NCBI RefSeq assembly: GCF_001652915.1
Contig: NZ_BBQI01000130.1
Span: 1 to 64,000, forward strand
DNA from: Cupriavidus sp. D384
GTDB taxonomy: Bacteria > Pseudomonadota > Gammaproteobacteria > Burkholderiales > Burkholderiaceae
Direction: 5' to 3'
Length of the DNA stretch: 64,000 nucleotides
The position numbers and the translations under genes are program-made. How positions within the stretch are numbered: position 1 is the first letter of the stretch; each line of letters starts with the position of its first letter. Of this stretch, positions 8,271 through 17,248 are shown piece after piece. The notes under the pieces are model-generated. The model worked only from the letters and a program-made list of their open reading frames with translations, did not search any database and was not told the DNA's origin.

Positions 8271-8804
8271 TCAGGATTGGGCTGCCCCCTCGTCGCTCTC
8301 GGCAACCTGAGGCTTCGACGCCTTGGCAAGCGCCTGTAGCAAAGCGGGGTCCTGCAGCAGCCGGTTGATCAGCGATTCGGCGCCCGACTTGCCATCCATG
8401 TAGGTTTGCAGGTTTGCAAGCTGCGTGCGGGCTTCCAGCATCTGCCTGAGCGCATCCACCTTGCCGGCGACCGCGGCCGGCGAGAAGTCCTCGATGCTCT
8501 CGAAGGTCATGTCGACCATCAACTGGCCCTCGCCCGTCAGAGTGTTAGGCACGGCGAACGCCGCGCGCGGCTTCATCGCCTTCATGCGTTCATCGAAATT
8601 GTCGATGTCGATCTCGAGGAACTTGCGATCGGCCACCGCTGGCAGCGGCTCGGCGGGCTTGCCGGACAGGTCGGCCAGCACCCCCATCACAAATGGCAGT
8701 TCGATACGCTTTTCCGAACCGTAGACCTCGACGTCGTACTCGATCTGCACGCGTGGCGCACGATTACGAGCGATGAATTTTTGCGAACTGTTCACAACAG
8801 ACAT
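8271..8804 (-). CDS. tssB: T6SS sheath small subunit TssB
   Basis: A TssB/VipA-type sheath protein of 177 residues. It begins MSVVNSSQKFIARNRAPRVQ and shows the conserved ELPFVMGVLADLSG and FLEIDIDNFDERM motifs. The start was set at ATG 8804 because GAGGAG lies 5 bases upstream; the longer reading begins with a TTG and lacks a ribosome site. Its C-terminal part is a helix that packs against TssC. It lies 39 bases after clpV. Confidence 0.95.
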   Translation of the reverse strand: MSVVNSSQKFIARNRAPRVQIEYDVEVYGSEKRIELPFVMGVLADLSGKPAEPLPAVADRKFLEIDIDNFDERMKAMKPRAAFAVPNTLTGEGQLMVDMTFESIEDFSPAAVAGKVDALRQMLEARTQLANLQTYMDGKSGAESLINRLLQDPALLQALAKASKPQVAESDEGAAQS

Positions 8805-8843
8805 GAATCTCCTCAACGGGCTGGATGGACGTGCCGTGCGGCG

Positions 8844-11552
8844 TCAGGCCGCTTTGGCCTCGGAAATCTCTGGCCCGATGGCATCGGGGCCGGCAATGTA
8901 TTCGGTGAGATAGGTGAGCGCGCGGGTCTTGTCGTCAGTCAAAGCGATCTCGATTGCGGCGATCTGGCGTTTTTCCGAAAGCGCGGACAGCCAGCGTCTG
9001 GCCAGTTGGGGCTGGATGACCTGTTCGATGAAGCTGATCAGTTGCCGCGCGCCGGTTTCCCCGACAGGACAGCGCTCGACGATGTGTGACACGACACCGT
9101 CGCTGTAGGTCAACCCGATGTCGTGCTGGTCGCGCATGCGCGCCACGACCCGGTCCAGGTGCAGACGAACGATCCTTCCGAGGTTCTCCGACGCGAGCGG
9201 GAAATACGGGACCACCACCAGACGCCCAAGGAATGCGGCAGGAAACACCTTGCGCAACGCCGGCATAAGGGCATCGCGCAGCGCAGCGGGCTCCGGCGCC
9301 ACCGCCGGGTCTTCGCAAAATCTGGTCAGCAGGCCCGCGCCGCAATTGCTGGTGAGCAGCAGGATCGTGTTCCGGAAGTCGATGTAGCGACCTTCTCCGT
9401 CTTCCATGTACCCCTTGTCGAAGACCTGATAGAAGATTTCGTGCACATCCGGATGCGCCTTCTCTACCTCGTCGAGCAGCACCACGCTGTAGGGACGACG
9501 ACGCACTGCCTCGGTCAGCACGCCTCCCTCGCCATATCCAACGTAGCCGGGAGGCGCACCCTTGAGGGTCGAGACGGTATGGGATTCCTGGAACTCGGAA
9601 AGGTTGATGGTGATGAGATTCTGCTCGCCGCCATAGAGCGTCTCGGCCAGCGCCAGCGCCGTTTCCGTCTTTCCCACACCCGAGGGCCCCACCAGAAGAA
9701 AGACGCCAACCGGCTTGTTGGGATCGGTCACCTGCGCACGTGCGGTCTGGATGCGTTCACCAAGTTGATCCAGGGCGTGATCCTGTCCGATGACCCGCCC
9801 GCCGAGCGTCTGCGGCAGGGCCATCACCGTGGCGACCTCGTCGGCAACCATGCGGTTGACAGGAATTCCAGTCCAGTCAGCCACGATCGCCGCCACCACA
9901 GCTTCATCCACTTCGGTATGAACCAGCGGTGCATCGCCTTGCGCGGCCCGCAGCGTGGCTTCGAGATCGCCCAGTACCGCGCGCTTCGAACCATTGATGT
10001 GCTCCGTTTGCGAATCTGCAATCGCGCGCCGATGCTCAAGAATGTCCGCGGCCAAGTCTCTTTGCTGCTGCCAGCACGCCTGTGACTGACCAAGTTGGAC
10101 TTCGAGTTGCCGGATTGCATGATCGACCGCCGCAATCCGGCGTTCGTCGGCTTTGCCGAAACTGGCCTCCCTGGCCAGAAGGCTGGCTTCCGCCTGTGCA
10201 GCCGCCAGCTCCCGACGGAAGCTTTCGACGACGGCAGGAGGAGCATGCCCAGATAGCGCTACGCGCGCGCAGGCGGTATCCAGCAGGCTGATGGCCTTAT
10301 CCGGTAGCTGGCGCGACGGGATGTAGCGATGCGAAAGCTTCACCGCAGCATGCACCGCCTCGTCGCGAATCAGCACCTGATGGTGCGCTTCGAATGCCTC
10401 CACAAGACCGCGCACCATGGCGATCGCGCTGGCTTCTTCCGGTTCCATCACCTGCAGTACCTGAAAGCGTCGGGTCAGCGCCGGATCTTTCTCGACATGG
10501 CGCTTGTACTCGCTCCATGTGGTCGCCCCAATGGTGCGCAACGTGCCCCGCGCCAATGCGGGCTTGAGCAGGTTGGCCGCATCGCCGGTTCCGGCCTGGC
10601 CGCCCGCGCCAACCAGCGTATGCACCTCGTCGACGAACAGGATGACGGGCCTGGGGGATCGCAATGCCTCTTCGAGCACCCCCTTCAGGCGGGCCTCGAA
10701 CTCGCCTTTCATGCTGGCGCCGGCCAGCAAGGCCCCGACGTCGAGGCTTAACAGGCGAACGTCCCTCAGACTCGGCGGCATGTCTCCGGCGACGATGGCC
10801 TGCGCCAGTCCTTCGATCGCGGCGGTCTTGCCCACCCCCGCCTCGCCGGTCAGTAGCGGGTTGTTCTGCCGACGGCGCAGCAGAATATCCGTCATGGTGC
10901 GAATTTCGTGCTCGCGACCGATCACCGGATCAAGCCGGCCGGCTCTGGCTTCCTCGGTCAGGTCGCGGCAATACTGGGTCAAGGCGCTCTTGCCAGAGCT
11001 GCCAGGCGCCATCGCACCGCTCGTCTCCCCCGGCACAGCGGGGGCGAAGCCGCTACCGTCGTACGCGGCTTCCAGGCTCTCGGGTGACTGGGCGATGATT
11101 GCCGGGATGCTGTCAACCATGTCGTCCGCCCGTACCTTGGCGAACTGGCTTGAGATGCCGAGCACCGCGCGACGCAGTTCCGGCGTCTTGAGCAGCGCCG
11201 TCAGCAGGTAAGCGCCGCGCACGTGATGATCTGCAAACGCCAGCGTTGCATAGACCCACGCCCGCTCGATCGCGGACTCAAGCTGGAAGGCGAAGTCGCT
11301 GATCGAGGTCGATCCAGCAGGCAGCGCCGCCAGCGCGCGTGTGACATCAGCCTCGAGCGTCGGGAAGTTGACCCCAGCGTGCCTCAGCACCCGTTGAAGA
11401 TCACCATCATGGGCCTGCAGCAGCTGGTGCAGCCAATGTACGAGTTCCACATAGGGGTTGCCACGCAGCTTGCAGAAGGCCGTCGCACTTTCGATTGCCT
11501 TGAACAGCGTGGGATTGAGTCGACCGAACAGCGCCTGACGCGAGATATCCAT
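8844..11552 (-). CDS. tssH: T6SS sheath-recycling AAA+ ATPase TssH/ClpV
   Basis: A 902-residue class I Hsp100 ATPase. The N-domain (1-150) is followed by AAA module 1 with Walker A GEAGVGKT (about 236-243) and Walker B VILFVDEV (about 303-310), a coiled middle region (about 430-520), and AAA module 2 with Walker A GPSGVGKTE (about 622-630) and Walker B VVLLDEVE (about 689-696). ClpV unfolds TssC from contracted sheaths. It is the first gene of the leftward arm and is preceded by the AT-rich intergenic region. It is unusual only in preceding tssBC rather than following the baseplate genes. Confidence 0.95.
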   Translation of the reverse strand: MDISRQALFGRLNPTLFKAIESATAFCKLRGNPYVELVHWLHQLLQAHDGDLQRVLRHAGVNFPTLEADVTRALAALPAGSTSISDFAFQLESAIERAWVYATLAFADHHVRGAYLLTALLKTPELRRAVLGISSQFAKVRADDMVDSIPAIIAQSPESLEAAYDGSGFAPAVPGETSGAMAPGSSGKSALTQYCRDLTEEARAGRLDPVIGREHEIRTMTDILLRRRQNNPLLTGEAGVGKTAAIEGLAQAIVAGDMPPSLRDVRLLSLDVGALLAGASMKGEFEARLKGVLEEALRSPRPVILFVDEVHTLVGAGGQAGTGDAANLLKPALARGTLRTIGATTWSEYKRHVEKDPALTRRFQVLQVMEPEEASAIAMVRGLVEAFEAHHQVLIRDEAVHAAVKLSHRYIPSRQLPDKAISLLDTACARVALSGHAPPAVVESFRRELAAAQAEASLLAREASFGKADERRIAAVDHAIRQLEVQLGQSQACWQQQRDLAADILEHRRAIADSQTEHINGSKRAVLGDLEATLRAAQGDAPLVHTEVDEAVVAAIVADWTGIPVNRMVADEVATVMALPQTLGGRVIGQDHALDQLGERIQTARAQVTDPNKPVGVFLLVGPSGVGKTETALALAETLYGGEQNLITINLSEFQESHTVSTLKGAPPGYVGYGEGGVLTEAVRRRPYSVVLLDEVEKAHPDVHEIFYQVFDKGYMEDGEGRYIDFRNTILLLTSNCGAGLLTRFCEDPAVAPEPAALRDALMPALRKVFPAAFLGRLVVVPYFPLASENLGRIVRLHLDRVVARMRDQHDIGLTYSDGVVSHIVERCPVGETGARQLISFIEQVIQPQLARRWLSALSEKRQIAAIEIALTDDKTRALTYLTEYIAGPDAIGPEISEAKAA

Positions 11553-12013
11553 CCGATGCCTTTGTCAATTATCTGAATGGGCCACTGCGTATGCCCCCGA
11601 GACTGCCAAAATAGAATCTCTTTTTTTAGGCTATTTGAAAATCAACATGCATGCAATTCCCGACCCCAATCGGAATTGCAATATTCCCGGCACACTCGAA
11701 CGATAATTTCCTAATTTCTTATTTATTCTGATTTCCTATTCCCTACCAAGGACCAGTTAGGCGGCAGGCAGTCAAGCCCAGAATAAAAAAACATTACGTG
11801 GCTTTGACTTAGGTCCGAAAACATAGGATTTCCACCGATCGCCAACGACCGAAGCTCAATAAAACCAATACCGATCAATAGCTGAATTACTAAACAGTTG
11901 TTATTAATATTTAAATCTGAATTTAATATAAATTGATTGGACGGGTTACGCTTTGAATTGTCGCGATTTACGATTATCATCGCTCCCCTTGGATCAACCG
12001 GGACAAGAGTGAG
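11553..12013. promoter_or_regulatory. AT-rich divergent promoter region between the two T6SS arms
   Basis: About 460 bases without a credible gene separate clpV (minus) from the TagK-like gene (plus). The stretch from about 11610 to 11960 is markedly AT-rich, with runs of T and A, in contrast to the GC-rich genes. It must hold both T6SS promoters. No clear sigma-54 signature was found. One perfect inverted repeat (11652-11680) is listed separately. AT-rich T6SS promoters are typical targets of nucleoid-associated silencers, which is inference here. Confidence 0.6.
11652..11680. promoter_or_regulatory. 9-bp inverted repeat, candidate operator
   Basis: TGCAATTCC (11652-11660) and its exact complement GGAATTGCA (11672-11680) are separated by 11 bases. 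The arm centres are 20 bases apart, about two helical turns. The repeat lies about 100 bases upstream of clpV in the T6SS divergent region. There is no T-run, so a terminator is unlikely; a dimeric regulator site is the simplest reading. Confidence 0.4.
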
Positions 12014-12616
12014 ATGAGCATGCGCGACGCGGAAAGGCCGCTTATGGGCGACAGTTTTTCGGCAACGACCTGCGCGAGCGACAGCGGTATCTCGCACATG
12101 CTCGGCCATTCGCAACCGGATGTTGAGAACACGTTTGCGTTGCTGTCGCCCATTGGCCGTACAACGTTCACCGATCCCGCCGGCAACGCGTCGGCGGCGC
12201 CAACAGACGTGCTGGAGCAACTCCGGCGCGAGGCGGAAGCGGCCTTGCGCGATCCAGACTACGTAAGCCCTCATGCGATGGCGGTCGCCGTGTCAGCGAC
12301 ACCCGCCTTCACGCAGGCGAGTGCAGATCCGCTTCAATCCATGACACGCGCGGGACACGGCGAGGACAGTCTGCTCGAATTGCTCGAAGGCCCAGCCAAC
12401 CTCAAAGACGTGGGCGATCGTCTCGACTCTCTGGATCGTCATGAACTGTTTGCGGTCCCACATGCGCCGGACGTCTTGCGCCTGTTCGCGGGCGGTCTCG
12501 CCCCCACGCGCCGACAAGACGTCGCCGCTCCCCTCACCCGCCGAGACCACCATCTCGTCTCCATGGACAGCGCCTATCGTCTGGCGCAAGCGCAGGAGTC
12601 CGGACATGGGAAGTGA
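12014..12616 (+). CDS. TagK-like T6SS accessory protein
   Basis: A 200-residue soluble protein, low in hydrophobic segments, with a Ser/Thr/Ala-rich N-terminal half. The C-terminal block runs DSLLELLEGPANLKDVGDR, then LDRHELFAVPHAPDVLRLFA. This Leu-rich 'D-x-L-G-P ... PDVLRLFAG' pattern is what I associate with TagK-type accessory proteins of Burkholderiaceae T6SS loci, here without an FHA domain. It is the first gene of the rightward arm, ahead of tssE. It may start at 12014 or at the second ATG (12020). The exact role is unknown; membership of the T6SS operon is secure, the family name less so. Confidence 0.55.
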   Translation: MSMRDAERPLMGDSFSATTCASDSGISHMLGHSQPDVENTFALLSPIGRTTFTDPAGNASAAPTDVLEQLRREAEAALRDPDYVSPHAMAVAVSATPAFTQASADPLQSMTRAGHGEDSLLELLEGPANLKDVGDRLDSLDRHELFAVPHAPDVLRLFAGGLAPTRRQDVAAPLTRRDHHLVSMDSAYRLAQAQESGHGK

Positions 12617-12731
12617 TGCGGGACCTTTCGCCAGCAATGGCGCTTCGAGGGCCGCCACCGTGATGCGGCAGCCAGGATCAACCGCTGGCGCAGTGAGTGC
12701 AGCTGGCGCTCGCCGAAGCACGGGATATTGA
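12606..12731 (+). CDS. Possible 41-codon ORF before tssE
   Basis: A short ORF from ATG 12606 that overlaps the end of the TagK-like gene by 11 bases and the region upstream of tssE. The predicted product begins MGSDAGPFASNGASRAATVM and is low-complexity, rich in Ala, Gly and Ser. Its only support is position and the overlapping stop/start arrangement. It fills an otherwise empty 144-base gap. Confidence 0.2.
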   Translation: MGSDAGPFASNGASRAATVMRQPGSTAGAVSAAGARRSTGY

Positions 12732-12760
12732 AGAGGCCGCCCCCCCAATCGACACCGACC

Positions 12761-13282
12761 ATGACTGAGCACCGTCCCCCGCGTCGCCCGAATAGCCAAT
12801 TGCTGCCAACGCTCTTTGACCGGCTGCGCGATGACGCCCCGGAGCGACAGACGGAAGCTTCAGGTGAGTACACCGTGACTCGGGCCCAGATGCGCGAGAT
12901 CATCCAACGCGATCTCACCTTTCTGCTCAACACCACCAACCGCGAAGACGAAATCGACCGCAAACGCTATCCCGCAGCAGCCAGTTCGACCATCAACTAT
13001 GGAGTACCGCCGGTTGCCGGCAGTTATCTGTCCGAACACAAGTGGAACGACATCGTCACCATCGTGCGGCGCGCAATCCTGGATTTTGAGCCCCGGTTGA
13101 TTCCAGGCTCACTGGACGTCAAACCCCTGCTGAAGGAAGACGCGCCGCAGCGTTACAACACTCTGTTGTTTGAGATCAAAGGCCTCATCCATATGGACCC
13201 GTATCCCATGGCATTTACGGCGCAAAGCTCGCTCGACCTGGAAACCAGCCGGATGAGCGTCCAGTCGATCCACGCAAGCTGA
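12761..13282 (+). CDS. tssE: T6SS baseplate wedge protein TssE
   Basis: A 173-residue gp25-like protein. It carries the opening LLPTLFDRLRDD, the INYGVPP segment and the C-terminal LLFEIKGLIHMDPYP strand typical of TssE. It forms part of the baseplate wedge with TssF, TssG and TssK and nucleates sheath polymerisation. The ATG at 12761 was chosen as the first ATG before the conserved region; a TTG at 12728 would add 11 residues. The stop is 4 bases before tssF. Confidence 0.9.
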   Translation: MTEHRPPRRPNSQLLPTLFDRLRDDAPERQTEASGEYTVTRAQMREIIQRDLTFLLNTTNREDEIDRKRYPAAASSTINYGVPPVAGSYLSEHKWNDIVTIVRRAILDFEPRLIPGSLDVKPLLKEDAPQRYNTLLFEIKGLIHMDPYPMAFTAQSSLDLETSRMSVQSIHAS

Positions 13283-13286
13283 TGCC

Positions 13287-15167
13287 ATGGATCCACAACT
13301 GCTCGACTATTACAACCGCGAGCTCGTCTACATGCGCGAGCTGGCCGGGGAGTTTGCGCAACAACATCCCAAGGTCGCAAAGCGCCTGGGGATGCACGGC
13401 ACCGAAGTCGCCGACCCCTATGTCGAACGTCTTGTCGAGGCCTTCTGCTTCCTGTCGGCGCGCACGCAGATCAAACTGGACGCCGAGTTCCCGCGCTTCA
13501 CGCAACGGCTACTCGAGGTCACACACCCAAACTACGTGGCACCCACGCCGTCGATCGCCGTGGCGCAATTCCGGCCCAGCCAGAGCGAGGGTGACTTTGC
13601 TCACGGGGTGGAGGTGGAACGGGGCACGGAAGTCAATGCAGCCCCGGCGCCAGGTGAACGAACGGCCTGTCAGTTCCGGACCACACAGCCATTGACGCTG
13701 TGGCCGATCGAGATTTCGGAGGCTCGTCTGACGGGCATTCCGCCCGATATCCGGGGACTGGAGCGCTATGTTCCAGCCCACGTGACGGTGCAGGGAGCGC
13801 TACGCCTGCGACTACGCTGCACGCGCGCTGCGACGTTCGATCAGTTGCCCGGACTGGATCATCTGCCGGTATATCTGCGCGGGGATGACCAGATTGCCTC
13901 TCACCTCTTCGAGCTATTGCACAGCGCGGGCGTCGCAACCATCGTTCTACAGCCCGGAGCGATGACCGAGCCCCCCTGCGCCGTCACGCAGGACGCCGTC
14001 AGCTTCGTGGGCATGGGCCCGGGCGAAGGTGCCCTGCCATTGCAGGCAAACAGTTTTCACGGGCACAACCTGTTACACGAGTACTTTGCGTGCCCGCAGC
14101 GTTTCTACTTTTTTGGACTCAACCAGCTGGCCCAGGGACTCAGCCGCATCCGAGGCAAGGAAGCCGAGCTCGTAGTCCTGCTCTCCAAGCCGCCGGGCAA
14201 CCTGACCAGCCAGGTCGACCGCAACCAGTTCGCACTCTTCTGCACGCCAGTGGTCAACCTGTTTCCGAAGCGCACAGATCGCATCGAGATCACGCCAGGC
14301 CGTGCGGAGTTCCACCTTGTCGCCGATCGTCAGCATCCCCTCGACTACGAGATCTATGCCGTCAGGCAGCTCGCCGGACAGAAGTCGCAGCACAGTGCCG
14401 GCATCGAATTTCGGCCGCTCTTTGCCACACTCAACAGTGACGAAGGCAACCATGGTCGCTACTTCTCCTTGCGGCGCGAGCGCCGCCTGATATCGGAGCA
14501 TGCTCGCAAATACGGTACGCGCACGGCATATGTCGGGACCGAGGTGTTCGTTTCGCTGGTCGACCAGCACGAGGCTCCTTATCCGGACACCCTGCGCCAT
14601 CTGTCCGTGGACTCACTGACCACCAATCGTGATCTGCCAAACCTGGTGCCGCGCAATGGACTTTCCGACCTGACGCCGGCCGCGTCGATTCCAGTAGAAG
14701 GGATCGGCTTGATCCGCGCACCATCTGCCCCACGCGCGCCTTATGCGGACGGGGAGATGGCCTGGCGCCTGATCCGACTCCTTGGCTTCAATTACCTGGC
14801 GCTGACCGATCTCGACCATCGTTCGGGGGGCCAGGGCTTGCGCGACATGCTGCGCCTCTTCGTGGCGAACGACGATAGCGCGCATCTCGGGCAGGTCAAG
14901 AGCCTGATCGGCTCAAAGGTGAAGCCCGTCACGCGGCGGCTGCCGGGAAACGGTCCCCTCATCTACGGCCGCGGCATCCAGTGTCAGGTCACCGTAGACG
15001 AGAGCGGCTTCTCCGGCATCAGCCCGTATCTGTTTGGCGTCGTGCTGGAGCATTTCCTGGCCCGTCATGTGTCCGTCAACGTCTTCACCGAGACCGAACT
15101 GCATTCGATGCAACGCGGCCTCGTGCATCGTTGGCCCGTGCGCATGGGTGGCCGGAGCGCCGTATAG
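13287..15167 (+). CDS. tssF: T6SS baseplate protein TssF
   Basis: A 626-residue TssF (VasA/ImpG type). The diagnostic N-terminus MDPQLLDYYNRELVYMRELA is followed by EFAQQHPKVAKRLGM and DPYVERLVEAFCFLSAR. The remainder is the normal mixed alpha/beta region, ending in an HWPVRMGG-like tail (HRWPVRMGG). TssF dimers pair with TssG in each wedge. It is spaced 4 bases from tssE and 2 bases from tssG. No truncation is seen. Confidence 0.95.
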   Translation: MDPQLLDYYNRELVYMRELAGEFAQQHPKVAKRLGMHGTEVADPYVERLVEAFCFLSARTQIKLDAEFPRFTQRLLEVTHPNYVAPTPSIAVAQFRPSQSEGDFAHGVEVERGTEVNAAPAPGERTACQFRTTQPLTLWPIEISEARLTGIPPDIRGLERYVPAHVTVQGALRLRLRCTRAATFDQLPGLDHLPVYLRGDDQIASHLFELLHSAGVATIVLQPGAMTEPPCAVTQDAVSFVGMGPGEGALPLQANSFHGHNLLHEYFACPQRFYFFGLNQLAQGLSRIRGKEAELVVLLSKPPGNLTSQVDRNQFALFCTPVVNLFPKRTDRIEITPGRAEFHLVADRQHPLDYEIYAVRQLAGQKSQHSAGIEFRPLFATLNSDEGNHGRYFSLRRERRLISEHARKYGTRTAYVGTEVFVSLVDQHEAPYPDTLRHLSVDSLTTNRDLPNLVPRNGLSDLTPAASIPVEGIGLIRAPSAPRAPYADGEMAWRLIRLLGFNYLALTDLDHRSGGQGLRDMLRLFVANDDSAHLGQVKSLIGSKVKPVTRRLPGNGPLIYGRGIQCQVTVDESGFSGISPYLFGVVLEHFLARHVSVNVFTETELHSMQRGLVHRWPVRMGGRSAV

Positions 15168-15169
15168 CC

Positions 15170-16186
15170 ATGTTCAAAGGATTCGATGACAACGCGCCGC
15201 CGGGCGGTTACGCCGGACAGGCACCCTGGAAGCTGAGCTTCGCGGGGCTTCTGCGCCATCTGTCTGCCCAGCGTCGTGACTTGCCTCCGGTGGGGCAAGC
15301 CTCTCTGCCACGTGACGAGGCTTTCCGTATCGGTCAGCAAGCCGCGCTGACCTTCGCACCCCGCGAAATCGCGCAGGTACAGTCGAAGTCTGGCAGGCTC
15401 AAGGTGCAGTTATTCGGTCTCGGTATGCTGGGGCCGAATGGGGCGCTGCCGATCCACCTGACAGAGATTGTGCGCGAGCGCAGTGAGGCACACCGGGATA
15501 GCACGACGGCCGATTTCCTGGATCTGTTCCATCATCGCGCCACTACGCAGTTCTATGACGCGTGGGCCAGGTCGCAGTCCGCTGCCGGTCTTGACCGACG
15601 CGACGACGAAGTATTTTCGCGCTACATCGGCTGGTTGTCCGGCTGCGAAGGCGAGGAAATCGCGCGCAGTCCGCTGCCCGCGCACGCACGGCTTGCCGCC
15701 AGCGCGCATCAGGTCCGCGAAGCGCGCAACCCCGATGGCATTGTGACCACGCTCTCGCATTTCTTCCGGGTACCCGTCAGGCTGGACGAGTATGTGCTGC
15801 ACTGGGTCGCGATCGATCCCGCCGAACACTGCCGCCTGGGGAACCCTGGCGCCTCGGGTGTTATGGGGCAAGGCGCCATGCTTGGCGAGATGGTGCCTGA
15901 CCGGCAGCAGAAATTCCGGCTCGTAATAGGTCCGCTGGCGCTGCAGCAATACCTGAACTTCACGCCCAACGGGCGTGATCTGCCGACGCTTGTTGAATGG
16001 GTGCGCAGCTTTGTTGGTCATGAGTTCTTTTGGGAAGTCGAACTTCAGGTGATCCCAGACGCTGCGCCTCCCGCCATCCTGGGTTCCCAGGAACGCCTGG
16101 GCTGGTCTACCTGGCTGGGCGAGCCGGCCCGCAGCGGCACCATCACCGGGATGGTGTTCGAGCCCGAGCATTACGTAATGCACTGA
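15170..16186 (+). CDS. tssG: T6SS baseplate protein TssG
   Basis: A 338-residue TssG (VasB/ImpH type) starting MFKGFDDNAPPGGYAGQAPW at ATG 15170, two bases after the tssF stop. Characteristic segments are LFGLGMLGPNGALPIHLTE and FLDLFHHRATTQFYDAW. It assembles with TssF and TssE in the baseplate wedge. Longer in-frame readings of this frame lie inside tssF and are rejected. Confidence 0.95.
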   Translation: MFKGFDDNAPPGGYAGQAPWKLSFAGLLRHLSAQRRDLPPVGQASLPRDEAFRIGQQAALTFAPREIAQVQSKSGRLKVQLFGLGMLGPNGALPIHLTEIVRERSEAHRDSTTADFLDLFHHRATTQFYDAWARSQSAAGLDRRDDEVFSRYIGWLSGCEGEEIARSPLPAHARLAASAHQVREARNPDGIVTTLSHFFRVPVRLDEYVLHWVAIDPAEHCRLGNPGASGVMGQGAMLGEMVPDRQQKFRLVIGPLALQQYLNFTPNGRDLPTLVEWVRSFVGHEFFWEVELQVIPDAAPPAILGSQERLGWSTWLGEPARSGTITGMVFEPEHYVMH

Positions 16187-16188
16187 CC

Positions 16189-17238
16189 ATGAAAACCAAG
16201 TCCAGGCCCGTACAGACCTCAACGACGGATTGTCCATTTCCCGAGCTGCTGGAGCCGGTCGCCCGCGGGCGCCCTTGCGGCGATGACCTCGAATACGACC
16301 CGGAGTTCGTTGTACTGCTGGCAAAAGCAGCGCCGAAATCGGACGCGCAGTACGGTGACTTCGTCAGCGCGCCCGAAGCCGTCAACTGGGCGGATCTGGA
16401 ACGCGACTGCCGGCGCTTGCTACTGCGCACACGCGATATCCGCATCATGGTGCTGTTATTGCGCTGCCGGACGCGATTGGCGCAAGCCGCAGGCCTGCGG
16501 GACGGCCTCTCTGCCCTGGCGCGCCTCTTGTTGAAATGGCCGGATGCGATTCATCCACAGTTGATGATCGATGGAGAGGCCGATCCCGCCATGCGGGCCA
16601 ACGCACTGGCCGCACTGACCGATCCCGAGGGCCTGATGCTGGATGTGCGGGATCTGGCGATCACGGACAACGCCGCACTCCGGCTGCAAATGCGGGATGT
16701 CGAGCGATCGCTCGGCGTGCCACGCCCTGCCGATGCCCTGGCGCCGGAATCGGTGCGCCGACAGCTACAGGAATTGCGGCAGCAACATAGTCCGACGCTG
16801 GGCGCACTAGACGAAGCGGCCGGATTTGCGCAGGCTATCGACGACTGGGCGAAGGCCCGCCTTGCGGACGATCTTGCCGACCTGAATCCATTGCGCAAGC
16901 TGCTTGGCATGATTGCCGACACCACTGTGCCGGCAACCCCGTCCATCGCACCCTCCGTTGCTCACAATCCGCTTCCCGAGACAGGCGAAAGCAAAGCCGC
17001 CGACGATCCTTGTCCCCCCGAGGTCGCCGCGCAGCCAACCGCCGAAGTGCCGGAGAACCGTGACTCTGCCCTGGCCCAGATTCTCACGGCTCGCCAATGG
17101 TTTGAAATCAATGAACCCAGCAGTCCCGTGGCGCTCCTGCTTCGGCAGGCCGAAAGACTGACCGGCAAGCGCTTCGACGAGGTATTCCAGGCCATTCCGG
17201 CCGACCTGGTGGAGCGGTGGTCACGGCAAGCACCGTGA
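16189..17238 (+). CDS. tssA: T6SS assembly protein TssA
   Basis: A 349-residue protein with an N-terminal ImpA_N domain (about 15-130, including PCGDDLEYDPEF and WPDAIHPQLM). A linker rich in Pro and Ala follows, and a C-terminal domain has FEINEPSSPVALLLRQAERL and FDEVFQAIPADL. TssA primes baseplate and sheath assembly. The short C-terminal domain resembles the class that acts at the baseplate. The start at ATG 16189 lies 2 bases after tssG. It is the last gene of the arm and ends 10 bases from the convergent chemoreceptor gene. Confidence 0.9.
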   Translation: MKTKSRPVQTSTTDCPFPELLEPVARGRPCGDDLEYDPEFVVLLAKAAPKSDAQYGDFVSAPEAVNWADLERDCRRLLLRTRDIRIMVLLLRCRTRLAQAAGLRDGLSALARLLLKWPDAIHPQLMIDGEADPAMRANALAALTDPEGLMLDVRDLAITDNAALRLQMRDVERSLGVPRPADALAPESVRRQLQELRQQHSPTLGALDEAAGFAQAIDDWAKARLADDLADLNPLRKLLGMIADTTVPATPSIAPSVAHNPLPETGESKAADDPCPPEVAAQPTAEVPENRDSALAQILTARQWFEINEPSSPVALLLRQAERLTGKRFDEVFQAIPADLVERWSRQAP

Positions 17239-17248
17239 CCGATGCGGC

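Noticed and set aside
11723..12274. 183-codon minus frame in the T6SS intergenic region
   Set aside because: Runs antisense into the TagK-like gene and has unlike composition over its length; no signal for a gene.
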